Part shown: positions 21,481 to 33,710 of the stretch, piece after piece | Numbering within the stretch: the stretch's first letter is position 1 | How the letters are laid out: every line of letters starts with the position of its first letter | NCBI GenBank assembly: GCA_030762175.1 | Contig: CM060831.1 | Location: 30,866,001-30,930,000, forward strand | Direction: 5' to 3' | From: Metallyticus violacea | Lineage: Eukaryota > Arthropoda > Insecta > Mantodea > Metallyticidae | Length of the DNA stretch: 64,000 nt | Position numbers and translations under genes: made by a program | The notes under the pieces: model-generated | Database searches by the model: none | The model's input: only the letters and a program-made list of their open reading frames with translations | What the model was told of the DNA's origin: nothing

Positions 21481-22611
21481 GTAAAAAACAAAACAAAGCC
21501 TTTTTATTTGCCTATAAATTACAGACTTGCAAAAGGGGCGGAGTTTGAATTTTAAATGGAGTTCAACTAGCATCCTGGATTGTATTCTTCAGCATTTTTT
21601 TAAAATTACAAATCGAACAACTACTAAGAACCTGAAACACTTAAAATCACTTCCTGCACTCACAATTGGATCACATTCGACAGAAAGAAACCAACCCACA
21701 ATATGCCTTACCTGAGAAAACTACTATTAAAGTTAAGCATAAATTAAAAACTCAGGAATGAATGTAACAAATCATCTACAGCACGGTCCACTGTGACTCA
21801 GCATTCAGGGCTTTTCTGTCTCACGATACAAGCAAAGCATATTTAGGACACTGCGGCAGTACAGTTCAGTGGCGGCATTCACATACATCACGAATTTATT
21901 GCGAACATATATTTTTATTTATCACCGATCTTATTTTGAGTAAAATACAGGCGGCGAAATTGGAAATGCTTTGATTTTATTGCCAAGTTATTATACCATG
22001 CTACGTATTGTGTTACAAAATTATTTCGTGTAAAGCAGTTAATATTACTGCATAATGTAAAGTATTTATTGTTAGCTACTTATGAATGAACATATGGTTA
22101 GATACGTTACTCCATCCCGTTTAATTAAAGTTTTGTGTATAAAAATATGCTTTATGAATTAGCACAAAATATTCCATTGCCATTCACAAATGAGCACAAA
22201 ACCAGAGAAATACCATCCCAAAAGTTACACCTTTCTCAATATAAACATTGTTACAGTACAGTACAATAAATACAAGAAGTGTACACGATACAAGCTACTA
22301 ACGAATACACATTCAATCCCCTACCCGAGTATGGCTTGCTACTGCCGCCCGATACAGTTGCCCTCCAATAAGATGAACTATATTTTACCAGACGGAAAAT
22401 TTTCAACAAAATGACTCTACTAAGTAATACAAATGGAGATTTTAAAAAGAAAAAGGGGGGATAGCAATGAAATCAGAAACATTACGGTCACCGAATCTAG
22501 TCTTATTAATCAGAAAGTGCCTGTTAGCCGAAAGAGAACGAACATTCCAATATAAAGGAGAATGCACACAGTCAGCTACCAAAACTTGGTATGTGCGTAT
22601 TTTTCGTTAGC
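21481..22611. other. no recognised feature
   Basis: About 1.1 kb of AT-rich DNA without identifiable elements. Confidence 0.3.
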
Positions 22612-22624
22612 CTATCATGCTATA

Positions 22625-22877
22625 ACCCCCACGGGTGGCCGAGGTCGTTAAGGCGCGGACTCGTGAGCGGCAGGTCTGGGGTTCGAATCCCATCAGGATC
22701 GTGTCCTCATTACTGGCAAATGCCGGGGAAGTGCCTTAATTTAGGCCGGGAACATTTCCTTAAAAAATTCCTTTCCCAGTAAATCATTTCATTTCATGTA
22801 TCATCAGTGTTCACCGCCTGTGGTGCCACAGTAGTAAAAACGGGCGTTAATCACCATTCAAAAAAAAAAAAAAAAAA
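22625..22877 (+). repeat. SINE family A, copy with exact target duplication
   Basis: The tRNA-like head (A box in gtggccgaggtcgttaaggc, B box ggttcgaatcc near 22680), body and poly-A tail are complete, apart from a deletion in the 'cctccctgactgggg' part. It is flanked by an exact 13-bp duplication, ctatcatgctata (22612-22624 and 22878-22890). Confidence 0.95.
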
Positions 22878-22890
22878 CTATCATGCTATA

Positions 22891-23904
22891 TTCATGTCCT
22901 TTGCTGCTTTTATCTTGTGCATGTCTACCTCATATTCTTCGGTCTAGAATCAACTGTGTTACCATTTCGCTACTTAATGTATACCGCCATGGGACCGGCA
23001 GCAGAAAGGTGCAGAAAACGACATTCAAAAGGGGCAAGCTCGGATGCCTAGCTGCCGAGATGTAAAATACCACAAAGTTTATAACTAAAACTTGGTATTA
23101 CACATTTCAGTACTTCTGATATGGGGTTCAAATCATAGCAAAGGCAGATAAATTTTATCTTGCAGTAGTTTTGTCCGCTTTTGCATCGCGATATTAAACT
23201 CTTCAGCTCTGTTTCCGCTTCTTACCACATGCTAGGATAAAACAGTTAGCTTTAGCCATACATTTTACCGAAGCGCACCCTGCATATTTGCAGTATTGGC
23301 AAAACCTAGTCTGATACACAGGAGCACTTCATTAATCAATTTATTGCCGCTAATACTCTCGCCAAAGAGTAAAGAATAGAAGAGGGGATAAGGTATGATT
23401 GAATACGTTATCTTGTTTGTTCACCAGACTGCCTTTACAGGCTGTCCGTTTTATTTCCATTTTTTTAAAGGTTAGATAAAGCGGGAGAGTCGCTATTGCA
23501 ATTCTGCACGGTTCGTTTACTTTGCACCTTAAAAAGTTGTTTTGTTATAAAACAGTTTCAAGTCTTTGGTTTTATTAATATGGTAACGAAATTCTCTTTC
23601 TAAATAACAAGCTTCAACGTTAAAATTTCGTTTTAATGTACTTTTATCTGACTTGTGAAAAATAAGTTAATTTAAGCGTTTAAAAAGGACAAGAAATGTG
23701 CACATTCATTTTTATAGGTATATACATGATGCCTCTTAGTAGGCCGAGTATCAAAAGGTTAATTTTTGTCATGAAGTAAGTAAATGTAATGAATCCACAA
23801 ACTTTTTTGTAATTGTCTATAACAGCGGCATAGTCCACAATTCTCCCTAGTGCTAACGAAATTCTAACTTGCTCGATTTATGTTTGTAAAAAAATTATTA
23901 TTTA
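22891..23904. other. no recognised feature
   Basis: About 1 kb, AT-rich. Short ORFs only. Confidence 0.3.
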
Positions 23905-24731
23905 TTATTGCAAATTTTTAAGTCTTACTATAGAAGAGTCTACATTTCAAATTTCCAGACACTTAAATACAAAGGTATTATGCATTATAGAAAATGGTGG
24001 GCAGCGATTATACAACGGGAATTGTCAAAAATTAATTTAAACGTTATTTGGCAGAGGGATATTGAAAACAGGTATAGTGTAGTGAAAAAAGTCAAAAGAG
24101 GCCTGTCTCACATAAACCAGCAGGAAATGAGGAAATGGACCTGTAGAGCGAAATTAAATATAGATGGGTAAAGCGACCTATATCGTGGAGCTAGGCATGA
24201 AACAGAGGTCGGGAATAGCGTGACTTATACTGGGAGGCTGGATGGCACGTAAGGCTGTTGGCGGGGAAGGCAGAAGGCTTTGTCCATTATGCTCGGAACC
24301 GGAGGATTGGGTGCACATTTTGGTTAAGTGTACATTGAAGGTGCTAGGATAAAGTTTCTCCAGGATTTATTTTTGACTCCCGGTAGGGGCAGACTGGCGT
24401 GTTCAGACTTAATTGTAAATAGACAACTGGCTAAACTTGGGCATTTTCTTAAATGAAATACATAGTTTTAGCGACATGAACTTTCTATAAACGGTGTACA
24501 CAAATAAGAAATGTAAATGAATATCAGAATTATTGTATGTATGTCTATTTCGTGTGTGCATGTGTGAGTGCGATCTTGTTAATATTGTTTTCTTTTGTTG
24601 GAATTAATTTCAGAAATGAAGTATTTTACAAGAGCATGAACGGTCTTGCGACACCTTGATGTGCAATAACATGTACACCTTGTTTAACTACTGCTGCTGC
24701 TACTGCCACTGCCACCGCCACCACTACATAG
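23905..24731 (+). mobile_element. LINE 3' fragment (triplet-tailed family), copy 1
   Basis: The first 87 codons read as the region after the reverse-transcriptase domain of a LINE ORF2: WQRDIENRYSVVKKVKRGL, a 'HINQQEMRKW' block and 'RAKLNIDG'. After a stop, the frame-shifted zinc-knuckle-like motif CPLCSEPEDWVHILVKC follows (24281-24331). The 3' UTR has a 'gagcatgaacggtc' block (near 24630). The copy ends in a run of CTA/CTG/CCA triplets (24689-24727). The 5' part, including the endonuclease and most of the reverse transcriptase, is missing, as is usual for truncated LINE insertions. Confidence 0.65.
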
Positions 24732-24929
24732 GTATTTAAGAGCCAGTGTTTATACGATGGTGCTTCAAATATACACCGACTTTTTTAAAAAAAATATTGA
24801 AATGAAATTAAATAAAAGTGGGATACATATCATTTAGCTGTATACTTTCTTATTTTTCCCATCAGCTTTCTTAATCCTATTATTAAAAAATTGTGGGTTG
24901 GGTTCACATCCAGTTGCGCACATCACTGT

Positions 24930-25720
24930 CGAATCGCCGACCTCCAAATACTTTTTTAAACGGTCCAAACATATGATAAACGCAAAGTGATACATTTGGA
25001 TTATAGGGACGGTGTTTCACTGCTGTTCAGCGAATTTCCTCGAGTTTTTTCCCTTGTTAAAGCACCTGTAGGTTTTTCTCCTTGGAAAAGAGGAACTTGT
25101 AGACTCTATTTTTGATATTAAGTTTGCCTCAACTAGAAGCTGGCAATAATAGGCTGCATGACTTGACGTTTATGAAGAAAATCGATTACAAAACACATCG
25201 GGAGTTCCAGAAAACCGTCAACAGACCATTCCAGCAGACAGGAGATTTTGCTTTGACAGGAGCGGATCCCCCCCCCCCTCTTTTCCTTCATTCCATGCTC
25301 ACTTGCTTCGATCAGGAGCATAGTGGTGTACTCATGTTTCATCACAGGTTACGATTCGATGTAGAAATATTTTCCCTTGATCCCGGTATTTAGCCAAAAA
25401 GCTCTGATACTCTCCCACAGGCACAGCCTCCTTGATCCTCATCGAGAATTTCAGGAACCCATCTTGCCGAAACATTTCGATAAGCCTTATGAAATGATGA
25501 ATTGAACATTTTATATGCTATCCCAACCTCAGAAGCTATTTTAGAAATCGTCAACCGTCGACCACGTGCGCTAAGGTCCCGACCGAGCGGATTGTTTGTT
25601 TCCGTTATGCTCGTCCGAGGTGAAGTTGGTGACTTTCATTTTCCAATTTCTCGTTTTTCGCGAAACTTTCATTTAATTCATGCACTTATCTTAAACAGCA
25701 TTTTACTTTTAAACTGCATT
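24930..25720 (-). pseudogene. mariner transposase remnant, reverse strand
   Basis: Read on the minus strand, from right to left: a 'RRLTISKIASEVGIAYKMFN' helix-turn-helix (near 25560-25500), SARWVPEILDEDQGG (near 25460), and 'VSMEWRKRGG' (near 25300). 'VIDFLHKRQVMQP' (near 25180-25140) and 'NRVYKFLF' follow. These correspond in order to the N-terminal and first catalytic parts of a mariner transposase. A C-run at 25268-25277 has expanded in the coding sequence. Stops and frameshifts are frequent. The C-terminal block is barely readable. Confidence 0.65.
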
Positions 25721-26894
25721 TAATCTTTGCCAAATTCCGGATGGTTTTACGGCATCCCGCGCCAAAAATTTAACAATATTATGTTGTATAATCGAAGGAT
25801 GTACCTCTTTTCCGGACACGATGCTACTGACGTGCGAGGCAAACAGGTTTCCGAGATTACTATGAAACCCCAACCCATAAGCTCTCAAAGCCGTGTTTCG
25901 CTCTATAAAACAAGCGGTAAAATAAAAATTCCGGTTCGTATTTGATTCGTCCTCCTAGAATTAGTGACTGACATACATATCAACAAGAGAGTTAGAGAGT
26001 TTCTTAAATCGCTCAAGGTCAGAACCCAGACCAATCCACAACAGAACCAAAATGATTCACAATCAGCAATTAGGCGGGTTCTCAAGGAAATCTTAGCTTA
26101 AACCTTTGAAATGAAGTACATTTTTAAGCTCATTGCAAATAGAAAATACTGCATTTGACTGATGGCCTATTGCAAGGTCCTAATACTTTATCAAAGACAA
26201 AAAATTCAACCGCCAAAATAATCAAACGTATGCAAGGAGTAATCCAGATTCTGCATTTGATGTAGTCTGCGCTGGTATGGAAATGTTCCTCCGATCATCT
26301 TTGCTCAATAGATCACAGTGACTGGTCAGAACTATGTTGATACATTTCTTGAACCAGTTATCAAGCCTCTCAACTAGTTTAGTTTCAAGAAAGATGAATG
26401 GTTTTTTTAAATCTTTTGCATAGCTAATAAATCATAAGATTGGTTCAACAATATCCCAGATCATTACTAGGATAACTGCTTGTCAAATCTTCTCTAATAC
26501 TTGGGAGAATTTAGAGACATTAAACGATTCGGGCTTACAAAGTTCAGATTTATTATCGTTTTATTTTTAATTGACGTTTTGAGGTAGCGATGACCTATTT
26601 AGAAATTTTAGTATCTTTTGGAAGTAGCCTGTAAATAATAATAATAATAATAATAATAATAATTTATTATTATTATTTTAAAACATAATCTTAGTAACAT
26701 TTAAATAACGGAAGAAAATTGTTGAAAATATTATTTCCATTATGTTAATGTTTCTTTACTCTATTTGAGTGATTATTTCTTTACTTTGTTGAATTAGTTT
26801 TATTTCGTGTTGTTCTTTTATCCTCTTCTTATACAGGGTTATTCGTATAACATTTACACATTTCTTCCTTTATTCCAACGTTAATGACGCTCAC
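25721..26894. other. no recognised gene; short (AAT)n
   Basis: About 1.2 kb of AT-rich sequence with one microsatellite at 26634-26676. Confidence 0.3.
26634..26676. repeat. (AAT)n/(ATT)n inverted microsatellite
   Basis: About nine AAT units run directly into about five ATT units, forming a small palindromic hairpin. Confidence 0.9.
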
Positions 26895-27640
26895 AATCAA
26901 CATCAAATGCAGAATAACTCTCGGAGATTACTAACATTTACAGGAAATGTTGGAAGGTAAAATTCCATGTTCCTGGCCGTTCCTTGTAGGATTATGTTGC
27001 CAATAGCAATGATGTTGTGTGTAATGTACTGCTTCAAATCGTTCAGTGTACGTGGGCGTGTAGCATATACACTTTCTTTTAAATAATAGCTTACAAAAAT
27101 ATTCGGTGTTGCCAAATCTGGAGATAATGGTGACTACAGATGTTAGAATTAGAGAATTACCCGGTTATTTACATGGAATCTGATGAGGTATGGAATGTAG
27201 CGCTGTAATGTTGAAAATAAATTTGATAAATAAACCAGTTGCTCAACAAAATCCACAATATGCGTCGGTACTCTGTAGTGTTCACATCCCTTCGAAAAAA
27301 ATTGGACCACCTATTCTCTGTACAGATAATGCGTACCGAACGCTGATTTTCATTGAGTCCGTGAGAGTGAATGGATTCAGTGCAGCCCAAATACATGCGT
27401 TCTGTGGGTTGACATAGTCACACAAATGGAACCATGCTTCATCTGCGAATGATGTGTTGAACAATATGCCAGACTTTTACATAATGAACTAAGGCAATAG
27501 TTCACTCGTTTGGCTATTTTGTTGGACAGCCATAAACCTATATGCCTTGGGTGAGCTTTCTTCACATTGGATACAGACTTAGAGGTGGCCGTTCCAACAG
27601 TGGAGCCTTGACGTCCTCAGCAACAGTGGGCAGTACAGAT
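26895..27640 (-). pseudogene. IS630/Tc1-like transposase remnant, reverse strand
   Basis: On the minus strand the first catalytic block is intact: FADEAWFHLCDYVNPQNA (about 27400-27455), followed by 'GGPIFFEG'. The second block reads FQHYSATFHTS (about 27190-27222), where the usual Gln-Asp is replaced by His-Tyr. The third reads LATPNIFVSYYLKESVY, with Asn in the place of Asp. A TRPRTLNDLKQYI helix follows (about 27020-27060). Two of three catalytic residues are therefore lost, besides frameshifts. Upstream, an N-terminal relic is visible to about 27640. The family is the one with 'DEAWFHLSGYVN' that is common in insect genomes. Confidence 0.75.
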
Positions 27641-27970
27641 GAACGATATTTTCAGATTTCACTTACAAGACATCCAGTGTGTGAACAACAAATAACCTAT
27701 GGTGTGCTATTTGCATAGCTTTAATCAAATTCGTGATTCAGCAATTCTTGAAAAGGAAGAGTCTTTCCTATAATATGCATTGCATCCTCATAGCGACTAA
27801 CAAACCATGTCGAAAACAACTGCCCACCCCAAATCTGAACTTCTATTCTATCTCATGACAAAAGAGCAAACTCTCAGAACTCCCGTTCAATTTTAAAGTA
27901 AATAGAACATTTGCGACGTAGTCTCGTCCGAATAAATAAATAAAAAAGTTTAAGTTTTATATTAATAATT
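27641..27970. other. no recognised feature
   Basis: Spacer of about 330 bases. It may hold more of the preceding element's 5' part. Confidence 0.3.
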
Positions 27971-28385
27971 TTGTATATTATTTCTCTTCCTAGTGCAGCT
28001 ATGAATAATTTGCCTTTTTTTCCTTCTCTCTTTAACTTGCCTTCTTTTGTATCCTCTACTATCTCATCTTCAGATTTTCTCCTTTCACTAATTTTTTTCC
28101 TTAGTTTACATTCCTGTTTTGTTTCGGATTTCCTCTATCTAGCATTTGTATTCCTTACTTCTATCATTTTTCACTTTACTTTTAACTTTTTTCACTTTCT
28201 CATATTGCTTTCTCCTTTTTATTTATTTATTTTTGGTGCTTTTTCAAGATTTCATATATCTTCTTCCTTTTTCATCCTTCTGATCTTGATTTTCTTCTGT
28301 TTCGAGTTAAGTTTATCTTTTACTGAAATTACTTTTCGTGCCTTTCTTCTTTTTGCCTCTATTTTCAATCTATCACCTTTTCATT
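27971..28385. repeat. polypyrimidine-rich tract (purine-rich on the minus strand)
   Basis: About 400 bases are dominated by T and C on the plus strand, with clusters such as tttttttccttctctcttt. The plus-strand ORF of 147 codons (27971-28414) is just Phe/Leu/Ser/Ile-rich translation of this composition, so it is not called as a gene. Confidence 0.6.
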
Positions 28386-30976
28386 GCCAAATTTTCTCGC
28401 TCTCATGCTTCTGAATATGCCGACAGAGGCCAGTATCTGTAAGAAGGTATGCCAACTCAAATCGAAATATTTCTACAAAGCCGACGTGAACTTCGAACGG
28501 CAAAATAAACTCTCCTATACCATGGCGTGATTTAATGCCATGATTCCAGATTTCATTTGGGAAGCTGGTACAGAAATAAAGTCCATAAATTGTGCTCAAG
28601 AGTGTTGCTTCGAGAGGAGGTTTTGATAAAGTACTAAGCATGAAATATAGAGGTACAGCTAATGTGACAAACCACCTATTGGTGAATTGTTACCTTTGTA
28701 CCACCAAAGGAATTTTTTGGGGGAAGAAGATATATAACTTTTCTAAGTAAAAATATTCATTATAATAATTCTACGATAATTTGCTAGATGCATTTAGATG
28801 GGTACGTGCTGTATATTTCTAAACTTTCGTGGTAGATTAACTGAGCTCTTTAAGTTATTCTACGTCCTAAATCATTTATAGAAGTATGAACAAAGGAATT
28901 TTTGTAGAAATAATAATTAATTGGTGTTTGTTGACGTGATGCGGAAACTCACATCATAACATTTGTTTCTGTAACAGTATAATATGTTTAGGCAAAAAGA
29001 GAGACTAATTTTGGTACCAAATTTGCCCCATTTTGTGCAGAATTTTTTGAGCAAGTCATTTGAAAAAAGTTCAGAATATTTTCCTAATTTTTAGCAAGTT
29101 TATAATTTCTAATGTTTATTAAAATTGTATCAGATATAAAGAGAGACAATAAAATGAAAAATTTCAAAAAATTTGCATGCCAGAATATGAAACAATAGTC
29201 CAAAAAGGAAATCTCTCAAATATGGTTGCCAATTCTCGCTGAAAATTTTAACAAACTTCCGTCTCCCGTTTTATCTTTATACAGGAGTCCGAATATTTAT
29301 TTTAGGAAGAACAACTTATTTATACACATCTGCAGAGTCTCCTTAATTATTGTGTAGTAATATTCCTAGGTAGCCATACACGATACATCGAATCAACTGC
29401 AATCGATTATCGTACCTCCGTTTTCGGTTCCAGTTAGTATTTTCTGGTTCGCATCCTGTGATTTTTTGCGTTGCATGGTTTGAAGATTTTGTGTGATGAC
29501 AACGAAAACATATTAATCCAACAATGCTACTAAATTTTCTTGTGATACTCTAGATATAGAAGTACAGATGGTATTACGAAAAAGTATGGTCACTTTTGGA
29601 AGTCTGCAAAAAGAAGGGAGGAAATAATCATGTTTTGATGATTGGTGTGAAAGATTAAGGTATGTAAATATGCTTTAAATATCTTGAGATGTCAAAGGTG
29701 ACTATAGTGGAATCATTCAATGAAGTACCCAAAGATATCCCATTAATAAATAAAAGTTCAAAAATATTATTTGAAAAATGCATTTAATAAATTACATTTT
29801 AGAATGGGTTTGAAGCATCAGGGTAAACATAGAAACAAATTATTATAAATGAAGTCATTAAAAAAATAGAAAGAAAGAGAAAACATGCATTGATTTCAAT
29901 AATATAATTCCACATTAAATATTTTTTTCTAGTTTTCTTTAAAATGGAATATTTCTAACGAAGCTAATATTTAAAAAATTAATAAATTTGAGGAGAAATG
30001 CATCTACTTTGGGAAGAATATTTCATGCTTAAGTGAACATTAATATTTGGATGGGAAAGTGCAATCAAAACGGATTACATCCGCAAGAACTGAAAGTTCA
30101 GTACATGTTGGAAAAATCGCTCAATACCGTAAGCTGTTGTTGACAGAATAATATTTCCATTTCCGCCTGCATGTTGATTGAATTTGTCCAGTGTAAACAA
30201 CTCTATATTGCGCATGAATATTTTCGTTTGATGCTCTATTGTGATTGGGCTTGTTTACTGTGTTGTGAAATCATTTTAACGCTTAACTTGTTGCTAAGAA
30301 GTGTGAATGATAAACGTGCATTAAATAATTCCATAACCATGGAAACAGCGCCTTTGTAAAAAAAGTAATGGAATCTTAACTCATATTTACATACACTTGC
30401 TCTTATTACTACATATGTATGGACTACAGCCTACATTAAAAAGGACGCTTTTAATTGGAAATATTCTACAGATAAAATGTTTTTATCCTAAAGTGAAACA
30501 CAAAATCATAAATTTTTATGTATAAGGGGCTTGTGGTTAATAACATTTCATTATAAATTGAAATTGTTGAAAACTAAATTCATATTGTTCGCTGCTTTTG
30601 CTCCACTCCGTCTAGCGGCTTAATTTTGCCAATATCTCACTCACAAATAACATCCAATAAGCAGTCTAACAATTTTTAGACAATTGTAGTAACACAGGGG
30701 AGTAATTTATTTACTGATATGCTTTCCTTAACTAAATGGGTTTAGAAGAAACCATTGTATTGGAAACGTTGAGAGATCGTCAGAAAATTTCCATTAATAT
30801 TAAAATTATCCTCTTCCAATTCTCTTCCTGTTCACAGCTATATCCGAACTGACTTTCAGAACTGCTTACTGTATGAAAAAATTGGCTTTTTGTAAAATGT
30901 ACCGCATGGTACATGCAAATTTAAAAAGCAAACTTTATAGATACTGGGTATAAAATCTTAACTTATTATTCATAAT
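28386..30976. other. no recognised feature
   Basis: About 2.6 kb, AT-rich, no mobile-element motif. A minus-strand ORF of 86 codons (28381-28641) has one 'GLCRHIQKHE' segment reminiscent of a zinc-finger helix, but no matching Cys pair. Confidence 0.3.
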
Positions 30977-30987
30977 TACTTATACTG

Positions 30988-31264
30988 TGAAGGTGTGTGA
31001 ATATTGTTTAACGCCCGTTTTTACTACAGAGGTACCACAGGCGGTGGACACTGGTGATGAATGAAATGAAATGATATATTGGGAAAGGATTTTATGGAAG
31101 GAATCGTTCCAGGCCTAAGTTTAGGGTACCTCCCCGGCATTTGCCATTTATGAGGACTGAGGAAAACCTGGAAAAAACCTCAGTCAGGAAGGACGGTCCT
31201 GGCGGTATTCCCAGACCTCCCGCTCACGAGTCCGAGACTTAACGACCTCGGCCACCCGTGGCGG
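30988..31264 (-). repeat. SINE family A, reverse copy with exact target duplication
   Basis: Reverse-oriented copy: the tail (gtttaacgcccgtttttact) starts near 31007 and the tRNA-like head ends near 31264. An exact 11-bp duplication, tacttatactg, flanks it (30977-30987 and 31265-31275). The tail here is not poly-A but a short irregular sequence. Confidence 0.93.
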
Positions 31265-31275
31265 TACTTATACTG

Positions 31276-32671
31276 ATAGTATAAATACTAATGCCAGGCA
31301 TACAACCGAACTGCAGCGAAGCTACAAGCGCATCATGGGAAATAATATTCTGCACACCGTTCTAGTCCAAGAATGATATACCACTTCCTTATTCATAATG
31401 CAAGTACAACAATATCATTTTACACAATTGAAGGTTGCTTATTGGTGAGAGATTCCGTTAATACTCAAGTCTAACTGATTCTCTATGATGAATTACTGTA
31501 CATAGTATCGGCAATTGAATATAAATACAAGATTCTTTCAAAAAATTATGAAATATTGTGTTTATAAGTAAAACGCGTTTTACATTTCTAAATAAAATAT
31601 AATGGTTTTAAAACTAGACTTTGCGGTGTATTTGAATTGTTTTAACAGTTTATATTGCATACTAAGTGCTAAAATAACAATATTTCAAATTTACCCATAA
31701 TATTCATATTATAATATAAATGTTTGCGTTTAAAAAAAATATAATTCCAGCAACAGTTGTCTAAAACGCTTAAATTGTGTTCTCGATTCAAAACGGATTA
31801 CAAATTCGCAATTTACAAGTTGTTTATTTATATTTATTATTTTTAAAAGCTGTGAAAATCTTCCGATAGAATATGACAAAATTGTATAAACTATTTAATT
31901 ATTAATATTAAAAACAGCCTTTTGACCTGAAAACTTGTGTTAAACAGCACACAATCAGAATACATGTAAGTTAGGATAACATTCTTGCCTGTTTTTATTT
32001 TTCTTCAGGTACACGTCTCCATTTACTCCACAATAGCCAGTCTTACCTGAAAGAAAAGAAAAACTTCATCAAACATTGGAAAACCACCTTTCCAACATCA
32101 TTTACGAAATAAAAAAAAATTGTATATTAGGAACTATCCTCTTGTGACTTAAATCTAGTCTCTTTGCTTTAAATGAACTTTTCTAAAATTTTGGGTAGAC
32201 AAAGATACCAAAAATGGCAAGATTTTGTTATGAACAGAAAAACAAAAGAAATAATGAAAAATGTTTGTTTTTATTAGCTCTGTAACGTAGTAAACAGTAT
32301 GAAATGAGGCAATATTTCAATTATAATCGGCATGGACTAGCGGTATTTCCAGTTCCCCTCTACTTAACAACAAGATGATAAATGCGTTCATGTTCAGGCA
32401 GTTAAACACTGCTTTACTTGCACTTTACTCTGCAGAGTAAACCTAAGAACAGGAAAAAGAGCATAATCTCGCTGGTTACAGCCTGGCTCGCGCACAATTG
32501 CTTTTTTATTGACTTTCAATCCGGACCCGATACAAGAAAAAAGGGGGTGGGCTTCCCTTTCACCTTTATCCTCAGATTTTAACTCCAATAGTATATGCTT
32601 CACGTTTCTCAAAATGTCGTGCTATTGGGTAGCTTTTCGGACAATGTGATGTTTACACTGTATCCCAAGCA

Positions 32672-32740
<69 letters not shown>

Positions 32741-33511
32741 TGTTGTGACTTATCAATATTTGTGCATGTACGTCACGAAATTACAAAGATAAAAAACTCC
32801 CCTATAAAGCGGCAATAATAATGAAATTGCGAAAATATATAACAGAGATCGGGCGTGGAAGTAAGAATAATAATTTATTTCATTTGATTTTTATTTATTA
32901 ATTAAGACTTTCAGATGTTTTTAATGGCATGACAAAAAGGAAATAGTCATAGTTTCTACTCAACCTTTGATATACGAAGGTAACAGTGACAACATTGGAG
33001 AATTTGCAATTATCTCATGACAGTGTGTTCTGTTTACGCTAAAGCGCTAACACTAAACACTTGGAACTCATAGGATGGGGCGAGGTTATTAAGAATTATC
33101 CCGCACTTTTACCCTTCATGCATTTTAGTTTCTTAATTATTTAGACGACAGAACACTTCAAAACACATTATTAGTAGCCAAAAATTCATATGCATAGGTT
33201 CTGTTTGATAGATCCCAAGATATAGGCATTTTGAGATTCTGTTGGAGTTATTAATAGACTTAATTATTTGCCTGTGTACCAACATAAATGCATCACTTTA
33301 TAAAAGGTATTTGAAATAACTACTTAGCTCATGCCTATGCTGAGCGCATCTTTGATTGACATCCCTTGTTCTGGTAACCTCTTTTCAAACACTGACGAAA
33401 TATAAGGGTAAATAGGCTTAACAGCGCAGCATTAGTTCGTAACTTCCACACTCGTTTTACAAGCAAAAGTATACACTGGAATAAAGCGAACATAGGTATG
33501 TGTGTTTATAT
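31276..33511. other. no recognised gene; one compound microsatellite
   Basis: About 2.2 kb of AT-rich DNA. A segment near 32390-32620 is less AT-rich and gives a 72-codon minus-strand ORF without known motifs. Confidence 0.3.
32672..32740. repeat. (ATG)n(ATA)n compound microsatellite
   Basis: About ten ATG units followed by about thirteen ATA units in phase, probably by point change and spread of the variant. Confidence 0.95.
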
Positions 33512-33710
33512 ATAGTGTTTAACGCCCGTTTTAACTACTGAGGCACCACAGACGGCGAACTGTGATGATACATGAAATGAAATATGATAAACTGGGAAAG
33601 AATTTTTTTTAATGAAAAGACCTAAGTTTAGGGTACCTTTTCGGCAGTTTCTATTTATGAGAACTGAGGAAAACATGGAAAAAATCTGTCACAGAGGACG
33701 ATCCTGGTGG
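33512..33710 (-). repeat. SINE family A, reverse, head-truncated copy
   Basis: The tail ('agtgtttaacgcccgttttaa'-like start) and body match family A, with a deletion in the middle. The sequence stops at gaggacgatcctggtgg, so the A- and B-box head is missing. This copy is more diverged than the others. Confidence 0.85.

Noticed and set aside
27971..28414. 147-codon hydrophobic ORF, possible membrane protein
   Set aside because: Composition is that of a T/C-rich tract (Phe, Leu, Ser, Ile). There is no defined helix/loop pattern or motif.
28381..28641. C2H2 zinc-finger fragment on the minus strand
   Set aside because: A 'GLCRHIQKHE' helix-like segment lacks the expected upstream Cys pair.
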